A stretch of 64,000 nucleotides of DNA from Rhodoferax_B ferrireducens_A (GTDB lineage: Bacteria; Pseudomonadota; Gammaproteobacteria; Burkholderiales; Burkholderiaceae_C): positions 1,116,001 through 1,180,000 of the forward strand of contig NZ_JAVDXT010000002.1 in NCBI RefSeq assembly GCF_031458075.1, given 5' to 3'. Both the position numbers and the translations under genes were made by a program. Positions within the stretch are counted from its first letter, which is position 1. The number at the start of each line of letters is the position of its first letter. Shown one piece after another: positions 16,834 through 25,687 of the stretch. The notes beneath the pieces were generated by a model, which searched no databases, was not told the origin of the DNA, and saw only the letters and a list, made by a program, of their open reading frames with translations.

Positions 16834-18531
16834 TCACATGCCCGCGTAGTTCGGCCCGCCGCCGCCTTCCGGCGTGACCCACACGATGTTCTGCGTCGGG
16901 TCCTTGATGTCGCAGGTCTTGCAGTGCACGCAGTTCTGCGCGTTGATCTGCAGTCGGTCCTGGCCGGCATCGGTTTTCACGAACTCGTACACGCCGGCCG
17001 GGCAGTAGCGCGCCTCGGGGCCGGCGTAGGTGTGCAGGTTGATGTTGACCGGCACGCTGGCATCCTTCAAGGTCAGATGCGCGGGCTGGTTCTCTGCATG
17101 GTTGGTGTTGCTGATGAACACGCTGCTCAGGCGGTCGAAGGTCAGCTTGCCATCGGGCTTGGGATACACGATGGGCTTGCATTCGGCCGCGGGCTTGAGG
17201 TAGGCGTGGTCGGGCCTGTCGCGGTGCAGGGTCCAGGGGATGTGACCTTTGAACAGGAACTGCTCGATGCCGTTCATCAGCGTGGCGGTGAACAAGCCCT
17301 TCTTGAACCAGGCCTTGAAGTTGCGTGCCTTGTGCAGCTCGGTGTGCAGCCAGCTTTTCTCAAATGCCGCCGGGTAGGCGCTGAGCTCGTCGTGCTGGCG
17401 GCCGCTGGTCACCGCGTCATAGGCGGCTTCGGCGGCCAGCATGCCGGTCTTGATGGCGGCGTGGCTGCCCTTGATGCGGCTCACGTTCAGGTAGCCGGCA
17501 TCGCAGCCGACCAGCGCGCCGCCAGGGAATACGGTCTTGGGCAGGCTGGACAGTCCGCCGGCGGTGATGGCCCGCGCGCCGTAGCCTAGGCGCTTGGCCG
17601 GGGCCACGCCGTGCTCGGTATCGCCTTCCAGGTACCAGCGCACATTGGGGTGGGTCTTCCAGCGCTGGAACTCCTCGAACGGGCTCAGGTAGGGGTTGGC
17701 GTAGTCCAGGCCGGTGATGAAGCCCAGCGTGACCTTGTTGCCCTCCATGTGGTACAGAAAAGCACCGCCGTAGGTGCTGCTGTCCATGGGCCAGCCGGCG
17801 GTGTGCATCACGAAGCCGGGCTGGTGGCGTTTGGGGTCAATCTCCCAGACTTCCTTGATGCCCAGGCCGTAGGTTTGCGGGTCTTTGCCATCGTCCAGTT
17901 TGAACTTGGCGATCAGCTGCTTGCCCAGGTGGCCGCGTGCGCCTTCGGCGAACACGGTGTACTTGGCGTGCAGCTCCATGCCGATCTGGAAGTCGGCGGT
18001 GGGCTCACCTTCCTTGCTGACGCCCATATTGCCGGTGGCCACGCCTTTGACCGAGCCGTCGGCGTTGTAGAGCACTTCGGCCGCGGCGAAGCCAGGGAAG
18101 ATTTCCACGCCCAGCGCCTCGGCCTGCTCGCCCAGCCATTTGGTCAGCGCGCCCAGGCTGATGATGTAGTTGCCATGGTTCTGGAAGCAGTCGGGCAGCA
18201 GCAGATTCGGTGTGCGAAACGATGATTTTTCACCCAGGAAGATCATTGCATCGTCGGACACCGGCTGGTTCAGCGGAGCACCCATGGCCTTCCAGTTGGG
18301 GAACAGCTCGCTCAGCGCAATCGGGTCCATGATGGCGCCGCTGAGGATGTGGGCGCCCGGCTCGGAGCCTTTTTCCAGTACCACCACCGACACGTCCGTG
18401 CCCTTGGTCGCAGCCAGCTGCTTCAGGCGGATGGCCGTGGCCAGTCCACCCGGGCCACCACCGACCACCACCACGTCGTACTCCATCGCTTCACGGGGGC
18501 CAAACTGGGCCAGGATCTCTTCGTTGGTCAT
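16834..18531 (-). CDS. Electron transfer flavoprotein-ubiquinone oxidoreductase
   Basis: A 565-residue inner-membrane-associated enzyme passing electrons from ETF (fatty-acid and amino-acid acyl-CoA dehydrogenases) to ubiquinone. The N-terminal FAD site is VVVVGGGPGGLATAIRLKQL. The C-terminal 4Fe-4S domain has its cysteines in EARYCPAGVYEF and NAQNCVHCKTCDIKDPTQNI. Length and domain order match the family. It stands alone on its strand, with no etfAB gene nearby. ATG 18531 is followed by MEYDVVVVGG at residue 16, giving the usual short N-terminal extension. Confidence 0.96.
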   Translation of the reverse strand: MTNEEILAQFGPREAMEYDVVVVGGGPGGLATAIRLKQLAATKGTDVSVVVLEKGSEPGAHILSGAIMDPIALSELFPNWKAMGAPLNQPVSDDAMIFLGEKSSFRTPNLLLPDCFQNHGNYIISLGALTKWLGEQAEALGVEIFPGFAAAEVLYNADGSVKGVATGNMGVSKEGEPTADFQIGMELHAKYTVFAEGARGHLGKQLIAKFKLDDGKDPQTYGLGIKEVWEIDPKRHQPGFVMHTAGWPMDSSTYGGAFLYHMEGNKVTLGFITGLDYANPYLSPFEEFQRWKTHPNVRWYLEGDTEHGVAPAKRLGYGARAITAGGLSSLPKTVFPGGALVGCDAGYLNVSRIKGSHAAIKTGMLAAEAAYDAVTSGRQHDELSAYPAAFEKSWLHTELHKARNFKAWFKKGLFTATLMNGIEQFLFKGHIPWTLHRDRPDHAYLKPAAECKPIVYPKPDGKLTFDRLSSVFISNTNHAENQPAHLTLKDASVPVNINLHTYAGPEARYCPAGVYEFVKTDAGQDRLQINAQNCVHCKTCDIKDPTQNIVWVTPEGGGGPNYAGM

Positions 18532-18674
18532 GTCATTCTTTTCTGGTGTGGGGCTGCCGGCAGCAGTTACGGCGCTGTTACGACAAGGGACAAAATCGCC
18601 GCGATTTTATGCGGACTGGCATGGGGGCACTGTCACAATCGGGCCATTCCTGCATCATCTTGGAGACACTCGCA

Positions 18675-19460
18675 ATGGCATACAGCATGGATCTTTCGGG
18701 CCGGGTGGCTTTGGTTACCGGCGCTTCGGGCGGCCTGGGCGCGCAATTCGCCCGCACTCTGGCACACGCCGGCGCGGCCGTGGTACTGGCCAGCCGCCGG
18801 GTCGACAAGCTCAAGGAGCTGCGCGCCCACATCATTGGCGAGGGCGGCGATGCCACCGTGGTCGAGCTGGACGTCAGCGACAGCGACTCCATCAAATCGG
18901 CTGTGGCGCACACCGAGACCGAGGTCGGCTCGATCGACATCCTGGTCAACAACTCGGGCGTCAGCACCACGCAGCGGCTGCAAGACGTGAGCGAAGACGA
19001 CTTCGACTTCATGTTCAACACCAATGTGCGCGGCGCGTTCTTCGTGGCGCAAGAAGTGGGCAAGCGCATGCTGGCCCGCGCTCAGGGCTCGGCGCCGGGC
19101 AGCTTCACCGGCGGGCGCATCATCAACATCGCCAGCATGGCCGGGCTGAAGGTGCTGCCGCAGATCGGCGTGTACTGCATGAGCAAGGCCGCGGTGATCC
19201 AGATGACCAAGGCCATGGCGGTGGAATGGGGCAAGTACGGCATCAATGTGAACGCCATCTGCCCCGGCTACATCGACACCGAAATCAACCACCACCACTG
19301 GGGCACCGAGCAAGGCCAGAAGCTGGTGAACATGCTGCCGCGCAAGCGCGTGGGCAAGCCGGAAGACCTGGACGCGCTGCTGGTGATGCTGGCCAGTGGG
19401 CAGAGCCATTTCATCAACGGTGCGGTGATTGCCGCCGATGACGGTTTCGGTGCTGCCTGA
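18675..19460 (+). CDS. SDR-family oxidoreductase
   Basis: A 261-residue classical short-chain dehydrogenase/reductase. The cofactor loop is VTGASGGLGAQFA; the structural NNSG motif is in ILVNNSGVS; catalytic serine in IINIASMAG and the YxxxK pair in YCMSKAAV; the PG motif is in NAICPGYIDTE. ASRR after the second strand favours NADP(H). It diverges from ETF-QO with about 140 bases between. The substrate (a hydroxyacyl compound or another alcohol/ketone pair) is not evident. ATG 18675 is used because GGAGACACTCGCA is upstream and the fold starts immediately. Confidence 0.92.
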   Translation: MAYSMDLSGRVALVTGASGGLGAQFARTLAHAGAAVVLASRRVDKLKELRAHIIGEGGDATVVELDVSDSDSIKSAVAHTETEVGSIDILVNNSGVSTTQRLQDVSEDDFDFMFNTNVRGAFFVAQEVGKRMLARAQGSAPGSFTGGRIINIASMAGLKVLPQIGVYCMSKAAVIQMTKAMAVEWGKYGINVNAICPGYIDTEINHHHWGTEQGQKLVNMLPRKRVGKPEDLDALLVMLASGQSHFINGAVIAADDGFGAA

Positions 19461-19610
19461 ATGAATTGGCTCACCCCCAGGCTGCAGCGCTTCGCGTCTT
19501 TCGCCAACCCCCTTGCAGGGGGCAACACCTGCGGCCTGGCGTAGCCAGTTCCGCGGTGTTCTGGAGGGGGCGTCTGTAGGCGCGGTCGGTGTTTTTTTCC
19601 GTGCTTGATA
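19461..19610. repeat. GC-rich intergenic element, probable Comamonadaceae repeat type
   Basis: The gap between the SDR and EamA genes holds TTGGCTCACCCCCAGGC, CCCCTTGCAGGGGGCAACAC and TTCCGCGGTGTTCTGGAGGG. I recognise this phrase order as a recurrent intergenic element in Comamonadaceae genomes, but only this copy is in the window. CCCCCTTGCAGGGGG forms a small hairpin near 19511. Confidence 0.45.
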
Positions 19611-19620
19611 TGACTTTGAA

Positions 19621-20511
19621 ATGCTGACGGGGATTTTGGCCGGGCTGGCGGCCGGTGCGCTGTGGGGTCTGGTGTTCATCGCGCCGCGGGTGCTCAGCGG
19701 CTTTGCGCCGGTGGATGTGGCCGTGGGGCGGTTTGTGGTCTATGGCGCGTTTGCAGCTGTGCTGGTGTGTGCGGGCTGGCGCTCTCGGCCCCGGCCAACG
19801 CGGCAGCAGGCCTGGGCCGCGCTGGGCCTGAGCATGTTGGGTTTTACCGGTTACTACTGGCTGCTGGCCCTGGCGATTGTGGATGCGGGCACCGAGCTGC
19901 CGACGCTGATCATCGGCACGATTCCGGTCTGGGTGATGCTGCTGGGCAAGCCCGGGCATTTGCGCTGGTCGGCCTTGCTGCCGGGCCTGGCGCTGACCAT
20001 GGCCGGCCTGGCGTTGATGCTGGGCGTGCAGCAGGCGGGTGACACCACGGCCTATCCACATACCTGGCGCGGCATCGGTTTGGCATTGGCGGCCATGGCC
20101 AGCTGGACAGCGTTTGCAGTGTGGAACTCGGCCTGGCTGAAGCGCCACCCCGAGGTGCGGGCCAGCGACTGGACCAACTGGCTGGGTATCGCCACAGGTG
20201 TCGGCGCCATGGGCTTGTGGTTGCTGGTGGGTTCAGAGCCAAAAGTGCTGCTGGCGCAGGAAGATAAAGCGCTGGCAGCTATTGTATTTGTAGCGATAGG
20301 GGTGGGCTCTGGCTGGCTGGCCACCGTCTGCTGGAGCATGGCGTCGCAGCGTTTGGGTGCCAGCCTGTGCGGCCAGCTGATCGTCAGCGAAACCCTGTTC
20401 GGCTTGCTGTATTCGTTTGTCTGGGACGGTCAGTGGCCTAGCGGCCTGCAGTGGCTGGCGGTCGTTTTATTCACCCTGGGCATCGTCGCCTCGATTCGCG
20501 TACACCGTTAG
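19621..20511 (+). CDS. EamA/DMT-family exporter
   Basis: A 296-residue inner-membrane protein with about ten hydrophobic helices in two EamA-like halves (GILAGLAAGALWGLVFIAPR at the start of the first; GIGLALAAMASWTAFAVWNSAWL at the start of the second). Family members export amino acids or other metabolites. Codons from about 20239 to 20299, encoding KVLLAQEDKALAAIVFVAI, resemble an inverted copy of the interspersed repeat, so part of the linker and a helix appear to derive from it. The stop overlaps the convergent mnmC stop by four bases. Confidence 0.88.
   Translation: MLTGILAGLAAGALWGLVFIAPRVLSGFAPVDVAVGRFVVYGAFAAVLVCAGWRSRPRPTRQQAWAALGLSMLGFTGYYWLLALAIVDAGTELPTLIIGTIPVWVMLLGKPGHLRWSALLPGLALTMAGLALMLGVQQAGDTTAYPHTWRGIGLALAAMASWTAFAVWNSAWLKRHPEVRASDWTNWLGIATGVGAMGLWLLVGSEPKVLLAQEDKALAAIVFVAIGVGSGWLATVCWSMASQRLGASLCGQLIVSETLFGLLYSFVWDGQWPSGLQWLAVVLFTLGIVASIRVHR
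20239..20299 (-). repeat. Repeat copy I, inside the EamA coding region
   Basis: On the minus strand this reads GCTACAAATACAATAGCTGC, then CAGCGCTTTATCTTCCTGCGC. It aligns with copy B. It keeps the reading frame of the exporter gene. Confidence 0.6.
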
Positions 20512-22241
20512 GCGCGCGGCTTCAGCATGCGCTGCACGTCCAGCGCAGCCCCCAGTTTTTTCTCCACAGCCCAGGGCTCGCCGTGCAGCTGCGCGGCCAG
20601 CAGCTCGGCGCACAGGTGCGCAAAACTCAGTCCGCGCGAGCCCATGGCCGTGCTGACCCACAGGCCAGGTGCGACGCAGCCGACCATGGGCATGCGGTCC
20701 GGCGCCGCACAGCGCACGCCGGCCCAGGCCTGTACGCCATTGCCGAACTGCGCTTGCAGGGCGTGGGCGGCGTCCGGCAGCAGCACCTGCAGGCGTTCCA
20801 GGTTGGCTTGGTGGTCGGCGGCGGTGATGTTGGCTTGGGCGTTGTCGCGCTCGAAGCTCGCGCCCATGACCCAGCGCCGGCCCTCGGCCGTCGGCAGATC
20901 GGGGATAAAGCTGCCGTGGCCGTTGACGGGGTAGGGCGGCAGCGCCTCGGCCCCGCGTGGGCCCATGCTGACCTGGCCGCGGATAGGCTGCAGCGGCAGC
21001 GCCACCCCGGCCAGTGCGGCGCTGCCCAGGGCAGCGGCGACCACCACTAACGGGGCTTGCGCCAGCAGTTCGCCGTCGGCGTCCCATACCTGCCAGTTGC
21101 TGCCCGTCTGTTGCAGACGTTCGGCCCGGGCATTGCCTTGCCATGTGATGTTGGGCTGGTCCAGCCAGGCCTGCACCAGCCGGGCCGGCTTGATCCAGCC
21201 TGCATGTGCGTGCCACAGCGGGCCGTCTTCAGCGCGCATCTCCTGCACGCCCGAGGGCTGCCAGTCTTCGCCCGCTTGCAGCAGGGCCGCAGCCTGCTGC
21301 AAGGTGGCGCGCACGCCGCTGCGCGACAGGCGTGACAGCAGGTTGTCGTCCTTGGACACCAGCGGCGCCAGCACCCCGCCGGGCAGACCGGAGGCGCCGG
21401 CAGCGGGCGCCGCAGCGGCGTCCAGTACCGTGACTTTCCAGCCGCGCCGCGCCAGGCTGGCGGCCGCGGCCGCGCCGGCCACACCCGACCCGATGACCAC
21501 GCAGTGGCTGGGCTGCATGGGCGCGGCCAGCGGCGGTTTGCGCGGCTCCCATTGCGGGTTGAAGCTACCTTGCAGGTTGTCGCGCTTGGGTGGCACGCCC
21601 GGGGTTTTTTGCACCTCGAAGCCGCACTGGGCCAGGCCGTCGCGCACGGCGCGGGCAATGGTCCAGGTGGCGACACGGGTGCCGCGCCGGCAATGCCGGG
21701 TCACGGCTTTCAGCGTGTGCAGGCTCCAGATTTCCGGGTTGCGCTGCGGGCTGAAGCCGTCCAGGTACACGCTGTCGGCCTCGAACACCATCTCACGCAG
21801 CATGGGCTGGGCCTCGCCTATGCACAGCGTCAGCATCACCCGGCCGCCTTCAAACACCAGGCGGTGGAAGCCGGGCGACAGCTCCCACCACTGGGCGTGC
21901 AATTGCGCGGCCAGCGGCAGGAGTTCGGGGTGGGCGGCAAAGCTGCGCAGCAGGTCGTCGGCGCTGGCGGGCCAGGCTTCGATGGAGACGAAATGCAGCA
22001 GCTGCGGGCGTTGCGGGTCGGCCTTCCAGGCGGCCCAGGTGACCAGAAAGTTCAGGCCCAGGCCAAAACCGGTCTCCAGGATCCGCCACTGCGGCTGGTC
22101 GGCCCACGCGGCGGGCAGGCCGCAGCCTTTGAAAAACACCTCGTTTGCCTGCGTCAGCCCGCCGGATTCACTGCGGTAACGGTCATTGAAGCGCGGGCTG
22201 AACGGCGTCCCATCGGGCAGCCATTCAATCGGTTCGGCCAA
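20508..22241 (-). CDS. mnmC: Bifunctional tRNA modification enzyme MnmC
   Basis: Final two steps of 5-methylaminomethyl-2-thiouridine synthesis at the tRNA wobble position. The N-terminal methyltransferase domain (about 1-235) has RILETGFGLGLNFL for SAM and SVYLDGFSPQRNPEIW for catalysis. The C-terminal FAD-dependent domain begins VVIGSGVAGAAAAASLARRG and ends GVRCAAPDRMPMVG...GLWVSTAMGSRGLSFA. 577 residues is slightly short of E. coli MnmC but both domains are complete. It starts two bases after yggX ends, so the two form an operon. Confidence 0.95.
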   Translation of the reverse strand: MAEPIEWLPDGTPFSPRFNDRYRSESGGLTQANEVFFKGCGLPAAWADQPQWRILETGFGLGLNFLVTWAAWKADPQRPQLLHFVSIEAWPASADDLLRSFAAHPELLPLAAQLHAQWWELSPGFHRLVFEGGRVMLTLCIGEAQPMLREMVFEADSVYLDGFSPQRNPEIWSLHTLKAVTRHCRRGTRVATWTIARAVRDGLAQCGFEVQKTPGVPPKRDNLQGSFNPQWEPRKPPLAAPMQPSHCVVIGSGVAGAAAAASLARRGWKVTVLDAAAAPAAGASGLPGGVLAPLVSKDDNLLSRLSRSGVRATLQQAAALLQAGEDWQPSGVQEMRAEDGPLWHAHAGWIKPARLVQAWLDQPNITWQGNARAERLQQTGSNWQVWDADGELLAQAPLVVVAAALGSAALAGVALPLQPIRGQVSMGPRGAEALPPYPVNGHGSFIPDLPTAEGRRWVMGASFERDNAQANITAADHQANLERLQVLLPDAAHALQAQFGNGVQAWAGVRCAAPDRMPMVGCVAPGLWVSTAMGSRGLSFAHLCAELLAAQLHGEPWAVEKKLGAALDVQRMLKPRA

Positions 22242-22243
22242 GA

Positions 22244-22516
22244 TCAGGGTGTGGGTGGAACGTAGCCCTGGGCGGCATCGGCGCCGCTGCCGAAGAAGTG
22301 GTTTTCCATCTGGCGGGCCAGGTATTGGCGAGCCCGCAGGTCGGCCAGGTTCAGGCGGTTTTCATTCACCAGCATGGTTTGGTGCTTGAGCCATGCGGCC
22401 CAGGCTTCCTTGCTGACGTTTTCCCAGAGGCGCTTGCCCAGATCGCCGGGATACGGGGGAAAGTCCAGGCCTTCGGCTTCTTTGTCGAGTTTGATGCAAT
22501 GGACCATGCGTGCCAT
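22244..22516 (-). CDS. yggX: Fe(2+)-trafficking / oxidative damage protection protein YggX
   Basis: A 90-residue cytoplasmic protein of the YggX family, which protects iron-sulfur clusters from oxidative damage. The diagnostic start MARMVHCIKL with its conserved cysteine, then GLDFPPYPGDLGKRLWENVSKEAW and LNLADLRARQYLARQMENHFF, match the family over its whole length. First gene of a two-gene operon with mnmC. Confidence 0.95.
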   Translation of the reverse strand: MARMVHCIKLDKEAEGLDFPPYPGDLGKRLWENVSKEAWAAWLKHQTMLVNENRLNLADLRARQYLARQMENHFFGSGADAAQGYVPPTP

Positions 22517-22722
22517 GTGGGAACCTTTTATGTATGTGGAATAAGCGCCAAAGCCCTCTTGGGTCTTGCGATGTAGGGTGCGACTTTAGCAATGTTTGCA
22601 ACGCCCCTGAGGCGACCCGGGAACTCGCGGCCCGCCCGGGCTTTACAGAACTTAACCCCTAGCACGTCGGCTTGTTACACGGCTACCACGTTGTGGAATG
22701 ACTGTATTTCAGGAGATTCTCT

Positions 22723-22935
22723 ATGCGAGCTGCCATTTCTGTTGTGTTGCTAGCCTGTACCGTCAGCGGCTGCGTGGTGGCGCCCTATGGGCACCGCGCC
22801 TATGGCCCTGCGGTGTACGAGCAGCCCGAGGTCGTCGTGCAGCCGCAGGTCTATGTGGCGCCGCGACCGTACTACTCGCCGTACTACTACGGGCGGCCGG
22901 GCCACTACTGGCGCGGTGGCGGCGGTCGACGCTGA
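22723..22935 (+). CDS. Small Tyr/Pro-rich lipoprotein, hypothetical
   Basis: A 70-residue protein with a lipoprotein signal: hydrophobic SVVLLACTVSGC with the lipobox cysteine at residue 17. The mature part is rich in Tyr, Pro and Val (VYVAPRPYYSPYYYGRPGHYW). A CAGGAGATTCTCT ribosome-binding site precedes ATG 22723. Likely an outer-membrane-anchored envelope protein, function unknown. Its 3' end overlaps, tail to tail, a small gene on the minus strand. Confidence 0.75.
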   Translation: MRAAISVVLLACTVSGCVVAPYGHRAYGPAVYEQPEVVVQPQVYVAPRPYYSPYYYGRPGHYWRGGGGRR

Positions 22936-23099
22936 ATCCGCTGGCCACGAAGGGAAATGCGGGCTATCGCTGAGCCGATACGGCGCAACGCAGCTGCGAT
23001 TCCGCACCCCAAATCGCCAATCGCTTCCCGGCGCAATACCTGGGCCCGGCGCAAGGCCCGCTTATGCAGCTCTTGGTCGTTCGGTTGTGGCGTAGCCAT
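22905..23099 (-). CDS. Small basic protein, hypothetical
   Basis: A 64-residue Arg/Ala-rich protein (MATPQPNDQELHKRALRRAQ...). It starts eight bases after the tautomerase stop, with a GAGGT ribosome-binding site formed around that stop codon, so it is probably co-translated with it. I recall similar short proteins, with a conserved ELHxRALRRAQxLRREA N-terminus, in Comamonadaceae. It overlaps the lipoprotein gene end by 31 bases. No function can be given. Confidence 0.55.
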   Translation of the reverse strand: MATPQPNDQELHKRALRRAQVLRREAIGDLGCGIAAALRRIGSAIARISLRGQRIQRRPPPPRQ

Positions 23100-23107
23100 A
23101 GGTGACC

Positions 23108-23515
23108 TCACCGGCTAGCAGGCAGGGCCTGGACATAGCGGTATTCCTGCGTGCGGCCCTGGTAGCCCCAGGCGTCCGCGGGCACTTCCTGCACCACGAC
23201 ATAGCTGGCCGGCGCCAATGGGCCGAGCAGCGACTCCAGCCCGGCAAACACCTGGGCCACGTAGCGGGCTTTTTCATCCTTGGTATTGGTGCCCGTCGTC
23301 ACCTGGATTTGCAGGTAAAAACTGCGCAGCTGCTGGCTGGCCAGGGACGCACCGCCAATGAACCAATAGTGCGGATCTACAAATTCGACCGATACCGCGG
23401 TGAGTTCGTGCTTTTTCTGAAGGATGCTCGCCGTCAGGTCGGTGAGCAGCGCGCCGACCTCGGAGGCCACGGCAGCGGAAGCGGGCAGGCTGAGTTGGAT
23501 GTGCAGGTAGGGCAT
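23108..23515 (-). CDS. Tautomerase-family protein
   Basis: A 135-residue protein beginning MPYLHIQLSLPAS, so the catalytic Pro of the 4-oxalocrotonate tautomerase superfamily would follow the cleaved Met. The layout (two tandem beta-alpha-beta halves in one chain; SVEFVDPHYWFIGG and SFYLQIQVTTGTNTKDEKARYVAQVF) is that of the longer single-chain tautomerases. It diverges from a LysR gene, the usual arrangement, and the LysR protein probably regulates it. Substrate unknown. Confidence 0.82.
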   Translation of the reverse strand: MPYLHIQLSLPASAAVASEVGALLTDLTASILQKKHELTAVSVEFVDPHYWFIGGASLASQQLRSFYLQIQVTTGTNTKDEKARYVAQVFAGLESLLGPLAPASYVVVQEVPADAWGYQGRTQEYRYVQALPASR

Positions 23516-23593
23516 GGAGTCGACTGTGTAGTGGATGTGGTTTGCACTGTAGGCAGTCAAGAAACTTGTCGAAACCGCATAAAAAGCATTTTG

Positions 23594-23614
23594 GTTTTGC
23601 AGTATCCGCAAAAC
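23594..23614. promoter_or_regulatory. LysR-type operator candidate
   Basis: Perfect inverted repeat GTTTTGC (23594-23600) / GCAAAAC (23608-23614) with a 7-base spacer, 16 bases before the LysR start codon and between the divergent tautomerase and LysR genes. It fits the dyad expected for LysR autoregulation. Confidence 0.5.
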
Positions 23615-23630
23615 AGGCCACAATCCAGCC

Positions 23631-24530
23631 ATGCAGATCCAGCTTGACGACATCGCCTTGTTCGCCCGCATTGCCGAGCTGCGCACGCTGTCTGCCGCGG
23701 CCCGCGAGCGTGGTGTGCCGGTCAGCCAGGTGACCCGTGCCTTGGTGCGGCTGGAGGCCGGCTGCGGCGTGCGCCTGGTGCACCGCACAACCCACGGCCT
23801 GAGCCTGACCGACGAGGGCGACACCTTCCTGGCCTATGCCCGGCGCATGCTGGACGCCACTGCCGAGCTGGACAGCGAGCTGCGCGGCAAGATCAGCGGC
23901 CCTAGTGGTTGGGTGCGGGTCGGCGCCAGTGCGCTGATGGCCGAGTCGGTGATTGCTCCGGGTCTGGCCGGCTTGTACCAGCGCCATCCCCAGCTGCATC
24001 TGGACATTGCCGCCGACGACCGGGTGGTGGATATGGCACGCGACGGCATAGACGTGGCCATCCGCACCGGCAGCCCGGCCAGCGACACCCTGGTGGCACG
24101 GCAGATCGGCATCCATAGCCGCACCTTGTACGCCGCCCCCGCGTATCTGGCTGCGTTTGGCACGCCGCAGCATCCGGATGATTTGAAGCAGCACCGCATC
24201 ATCACCAGCAGTGCCAGTGTCGCCATGAACCAATGGGGGCCCGCGGACAGCCCGCAGGACTGGGTGGCCAAAAGCCATACCCGGGCCGATAATTCTGCGG
24301 TGATGACTGCGCTGGTGCAGCATGGCGTGGGCATTGCCCGGCTGACCGATCTGATGGCCCGGCCGCTGGTGCGCAGTGGTGCACTGGTTCCGCTGTTGCA
24401 AGACCACTTCCCCAGCCCGCCCAGCCCGATCTATGCAGTGATGCTGCAGGAGCGGCACCGGCTACCCAAGATCCGCGCTTGCGTGGACTACTGGAAGGAA
24501 TGGTTGGCGGGTGGCGATACCGCGACGTAA
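23631..24530 (+). CDS. LysR-family transcriptional regulator
   Basis: A 299-residue LTTR. Helix-turn-helix: TLSAAARERGVPVSQVTRALVRLEA; effector domain from about residue 90 (GWVRVGASALMAESVIAPGLAGLYQRHPQL). Of the LysR subgroup with DGIDVAIRTGSPASDTLVARQIG (the DsdC/YhjC-like 'AIR.G' group). Divergent from the tautomerase gene, its most likely target. Confidence 0.92.
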   Translation: MQIQLDDIALFARIAELRTLSAAARERGVPVSQVTRALVRLEAGCGVRLVHRTTHGLSLTDEGDTFLAYARRMLDATAELDSELRGKISGPSGWVRVGASALMAESVIAPGLAGLYQRHPQLHLDIAADDRVVDMARDGIDVAIRTGSPASDTLVARQIGIHSRTLYAAPAYLAAFGTPQHPDDLKQHRIITSSASVAMNQWGPADSPQDWVAKSHTRADNSAVMTALVQHGVGIARLTDLMARPLVRSGALVPLLQDHFPSPPSPIYAVMLQERHRLPKIRACVDYWKEWLAGGDTAT

Positions 24531-24646
24531 CCCGTTTGCGTATTTCTATATTCCAAATTCGGCTATGTAAACAAAAAATCAGTTGTTAGCCGCCTATGGG
24601 TTTGCCGGGACAATATTGCTTACAACTTTATTGGTCAGGTTCAAGC

Positions 24647-25687
24647 ATGCGCAATCTTCCCCGTGGTACCGGCTTTCTCCGCTCTTCCGTCACGCTCCGC
24701 AGCCTGTTTGCGGGCGCAGTGATCGCCGCCAGCGGCCTGGCATCGGCGCAGCAAACCACGCTGCTCAACGGCTCCTACGACGTGGCACGCGAGTTCTACA
24801 AGGACTACAACGCGGCTTTTGTAGCCCACATCAAGAAGACCAGCGGCAAGGATGTGAAGATCGACCAGTCGCATGCGGGCTCCAGCGCTATTGCCCGTTC
24901 GGTGGCCGAGGGCCTGGATGCCGACGTGGTGACCATGAATACCTCGACCGACATCGACTTCCTGGCCGACAAGGGCGTGGTCGCCAAGGACTGGAACAAG
25001 AAGTTCCCGGGTAATGCCTCGCCCACCACCTCGACCATGCTGTTCCTGGTGCGCAATGGCAACCCCAAGGGCATCAAGGACTGGGATGACCTGGTCAAGC
25101 CCGGCATCCAGGTAGTGGTGGTGAACCCCAAGACCGGTGGCAACGGCCGTTACGCCTATCTGGCCGCCTGGGGCTACGCCAAGAAGAAGGGCGGTAGCGA
25201 TGCCCAGGCCGCTGAGTTCGTGGCCAAGCTGTACAAGAACGTGCCGGTGCTGGCCCAGGGTGGGCGCGCAGCGACAACCACCTTCCTGCAACGCAATATC
25301 GGCGACGTGCTGGTGACCTTCGAGTCCGAAGTGGTGTCGATCGACCGTGAATTCGGCGCCGGCAAGGTCGATGCGGTACACCCCAGCATCAGCGTCGTAG
25401 CCGAGAACCCGGTGGCGGTGGTGGAGCGCACGGTGGCCAAGAAGGGCACGGCCGCGCTGGCCAAGGAATACCTGGATTACCTGTACTCCGACGAGGCGCA
25501 GGAAATCGCCGCCCAGCACGCACTGCGTCCGCGCAACGAAGCCATCCTGAAGAAATACGTGGCGGTGTTCAAACCGATCCAGTTGTTCACCGTGAACGAG
25601 CTGTTCGGCAGCCTGGGCGAAGCGCAGAAGGTGCACTTCAACGACGGCGGCCAGTTCGACAAGATCTACACGCTGGGCGCTAAATGA
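24647..25687 (+). CDS. sbp: Sulfate/thiosulfate ABC transporter substrate-binding protein
   Basis: Periplasmic sulfate-binding protein, 346 residues. Signal peptide: hydrophobic SLFAGAVIAASGLASAQ. Mature protein starts TTLLNGSYDVAREFYKDYNAAF, as in Sbp/CysP; further hallmarks are DQSHAGSSAIARSVAEGLDADVVT, the conserved NPKTGGNGRYAYLAAWGYA and GDVLVTFESEV. It begins a four-gene operon; its stop overlaps the cysT start by ATGA. ATG 24647 is chosen over an upstream start because it places the positively charged n-region correctly. The AT-rich 115-base leader region probably holds a CysB-type site, but I cannot define one. Confidence 0.95.
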   Translation: MRNLPRGTGFLRSSVTLRSLFAGAVIAASGLASAQQTTLLNGSYDVAREFYKDYNAAFVAHIKKTSGKDVKIDQSHAGSSAIARSVAEGLDADVVTMNTSTDIDFLADKGVVAKDWNKKFPGNASPTTSTMLFLVRNGNPKGIKDWDDLVKPGIQVVVVNPKTGGNGRYAYLAAWGYAKKKGGSDAQAAEFVAKLYKNVPVLAQGGRAATTTFLQRNIGDVLVTFESEVVSIDREFGAGKVDAVHPSISVVAENPVAVVERTVAKKGTAALAKEYLDYLYSDEAQEIAAQHALRPRNEAILKKYVAVFKPIQLFTVNELFGSLGEAQKVHFNDGGQFDKIYTLGAK

